Of a stretch of DNA of 6,412 bases, positions 6,255 through 6,412 are shown in pieces. The position numbers were made by a program, and so were the translations under genes. Numbering within the stretch: the stretch's first letter is position 1; each line of letters starts with the position of its first letter. The stretch lies in the NCBI GenBank assembly GCA_035693105.1, contig DASSHC010000254.1, forward strand, positions 1 to 6,412, given 5' to 3'. The DNA is from DASSHC01 sp035693105 (GTDB lineage: Bacteria; Chloroflexota; Chloroflexia; Thermomicrobiales; Thermomicrobiaceae). The notes beneath the pieces are model-generated. The model saw only the letters and a list, made by a program, of their open reading frames with translations, did not search any database and was not told the DNA's origin.

Positions 6255-6270
6255 CCCCGCTCTCGCGGGG
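6255..6270 (+). terminator. Short hairpin after the selenoprotein gene
   Basis: CCCCGC (6255-6260) pairs perfectly with GCGGGG (6265-6270) around TCTC, 25 bases after the TAG stop. No T-run follows on the + strand. On the - strand the loop reads GAGA and CTTTCC follows, so it might stop transcription coming from the right. It is a plausible end for the peptidase-selenoprotein transcript, but a modest one. Confidence 0.4.
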
Positions 6271-6285
6271 AAGAGCATGCACGGT

Positions 6286-6412
6286 ATGAGTCTCCTAGGT
6301 CAGAGGCCGCACAAGGCTGCACGGACCAAGCTGTCGTGAGCGATCCTTAGGTGGTAGGTGGGGCGGCGAGCCTACGTTCCAGGTCTGTCGTTCGCCTTCG
6401 TTACTCCCTCAT
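6286..6412. other. Non-coding, foldable region at the right edge
   Basis: No coding frame of useful length is present. Complementary pieces are nested: ATGAG 6286-6290 with CTCAT 6408-6412 at the very edge, GGTC 6298-6301 with GACC 6324-6327, and GGCGAG 6365-6370 with TTCGCC 6391-6396 (one G-U pair); an alternative is GTAGG 6354-6358 with CCTAC 6371-6375. AGGTGG is repeated in tandem at 6349-6354 and 6356-6361. It may be a structured leader or an element boundary that continues beyond the window. No known RNA family is confidently recognised. Confidence 0.3.

Noticed and set aside
6286..6339. 17-codon + strand ORF starting at ATG 6286
   Set aside because: Very short, with no ribosome-binding site and no recognisable product.
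6286..6412. yybP-ykoY manganese riboswitch on the - strand
   Set aside because: Only short end motifs resemble it, the internal conserved loops are not visible, and nothing on the - strand downstream could be regulated by it.

Overview
The window is GC-rich DNA whose codons strongly favour G or C at third positions. It holds four genes, all on the + strand and all ending in TAG. Base composition, gene families and a palindromic repeat of a kind I associate with Chloroflexota suggest a bacterium of that phylum (a Thermomicrobia/Sphaerobacter-like lineage is my best guess). This placement is inference; no rRNA or other marker is present.

Layout. Positions 1-397 are a leader with no supportable gene. 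398-1792 is a complete class III PLP-dependent aminotransferase, followed by a strong terminator hairpin (1813-1856). 1857-2629 is a long non-coding stretch. It carries a nested inverted repeat of about 270 bp (1934-2204), with an inner pair of hairpin-forming arms (2021-2055 and 2078-2110), then a short perfect hairpin, a ten-C run and a degenerate direct repeat. 2630-3400 encodes an acidic hypothetical protein that I do not recognise. After a short gap with two hairpins, 3490-5400 encodes a complete S9-family (acylaminoacyl-peptidase-like) serine peptidase. Thirteen bases later a fourth gene begins, probably in the same transcript. 6230-6412 is non-coding and can fold.

The fourth gene (5414-6229) is the highlight. 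A plain ORF reading breaks it into a 60-residue fragment and a separate downstream ORF. Both pieces are in the same frame, and the only interruptions are two TGA codons, at 5594-5596 and 5603-5605. They fall exactly where peroxiredoxin-like (PRX_like2/AhpC-TSA) proteins have the two cysteines of their CxxC motif, in the context LYRGAW-U-PT-U-RRYLSQL. The conceptual product is a 271-residue UxxU selenoprotein that contains no cysteine at all. A bacterial SECIS-like hairpin sits just downstream (apical stem 5615-5632, loop AGUU, plus a lower CCCA/UGGG stem) and is spaced to serve both UGA codons. By analogy with SelL-type UxxU proteins, the two selenocysteines would form a diselenide.

Working together: the S9 peptidase and the selenoredoxin are probably co-transcribed, which suggests, but does not prove, a shared housekeeping or stress role in turning over damaged peptides and reducing peroxides or disulfides. 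The aminotransferase stands alone behind its own terminator. No selenium-insertion genes (selA, selB, selC, selD) lie in the window, so the recoding claim predicts that they occur elsewhere in this genome.
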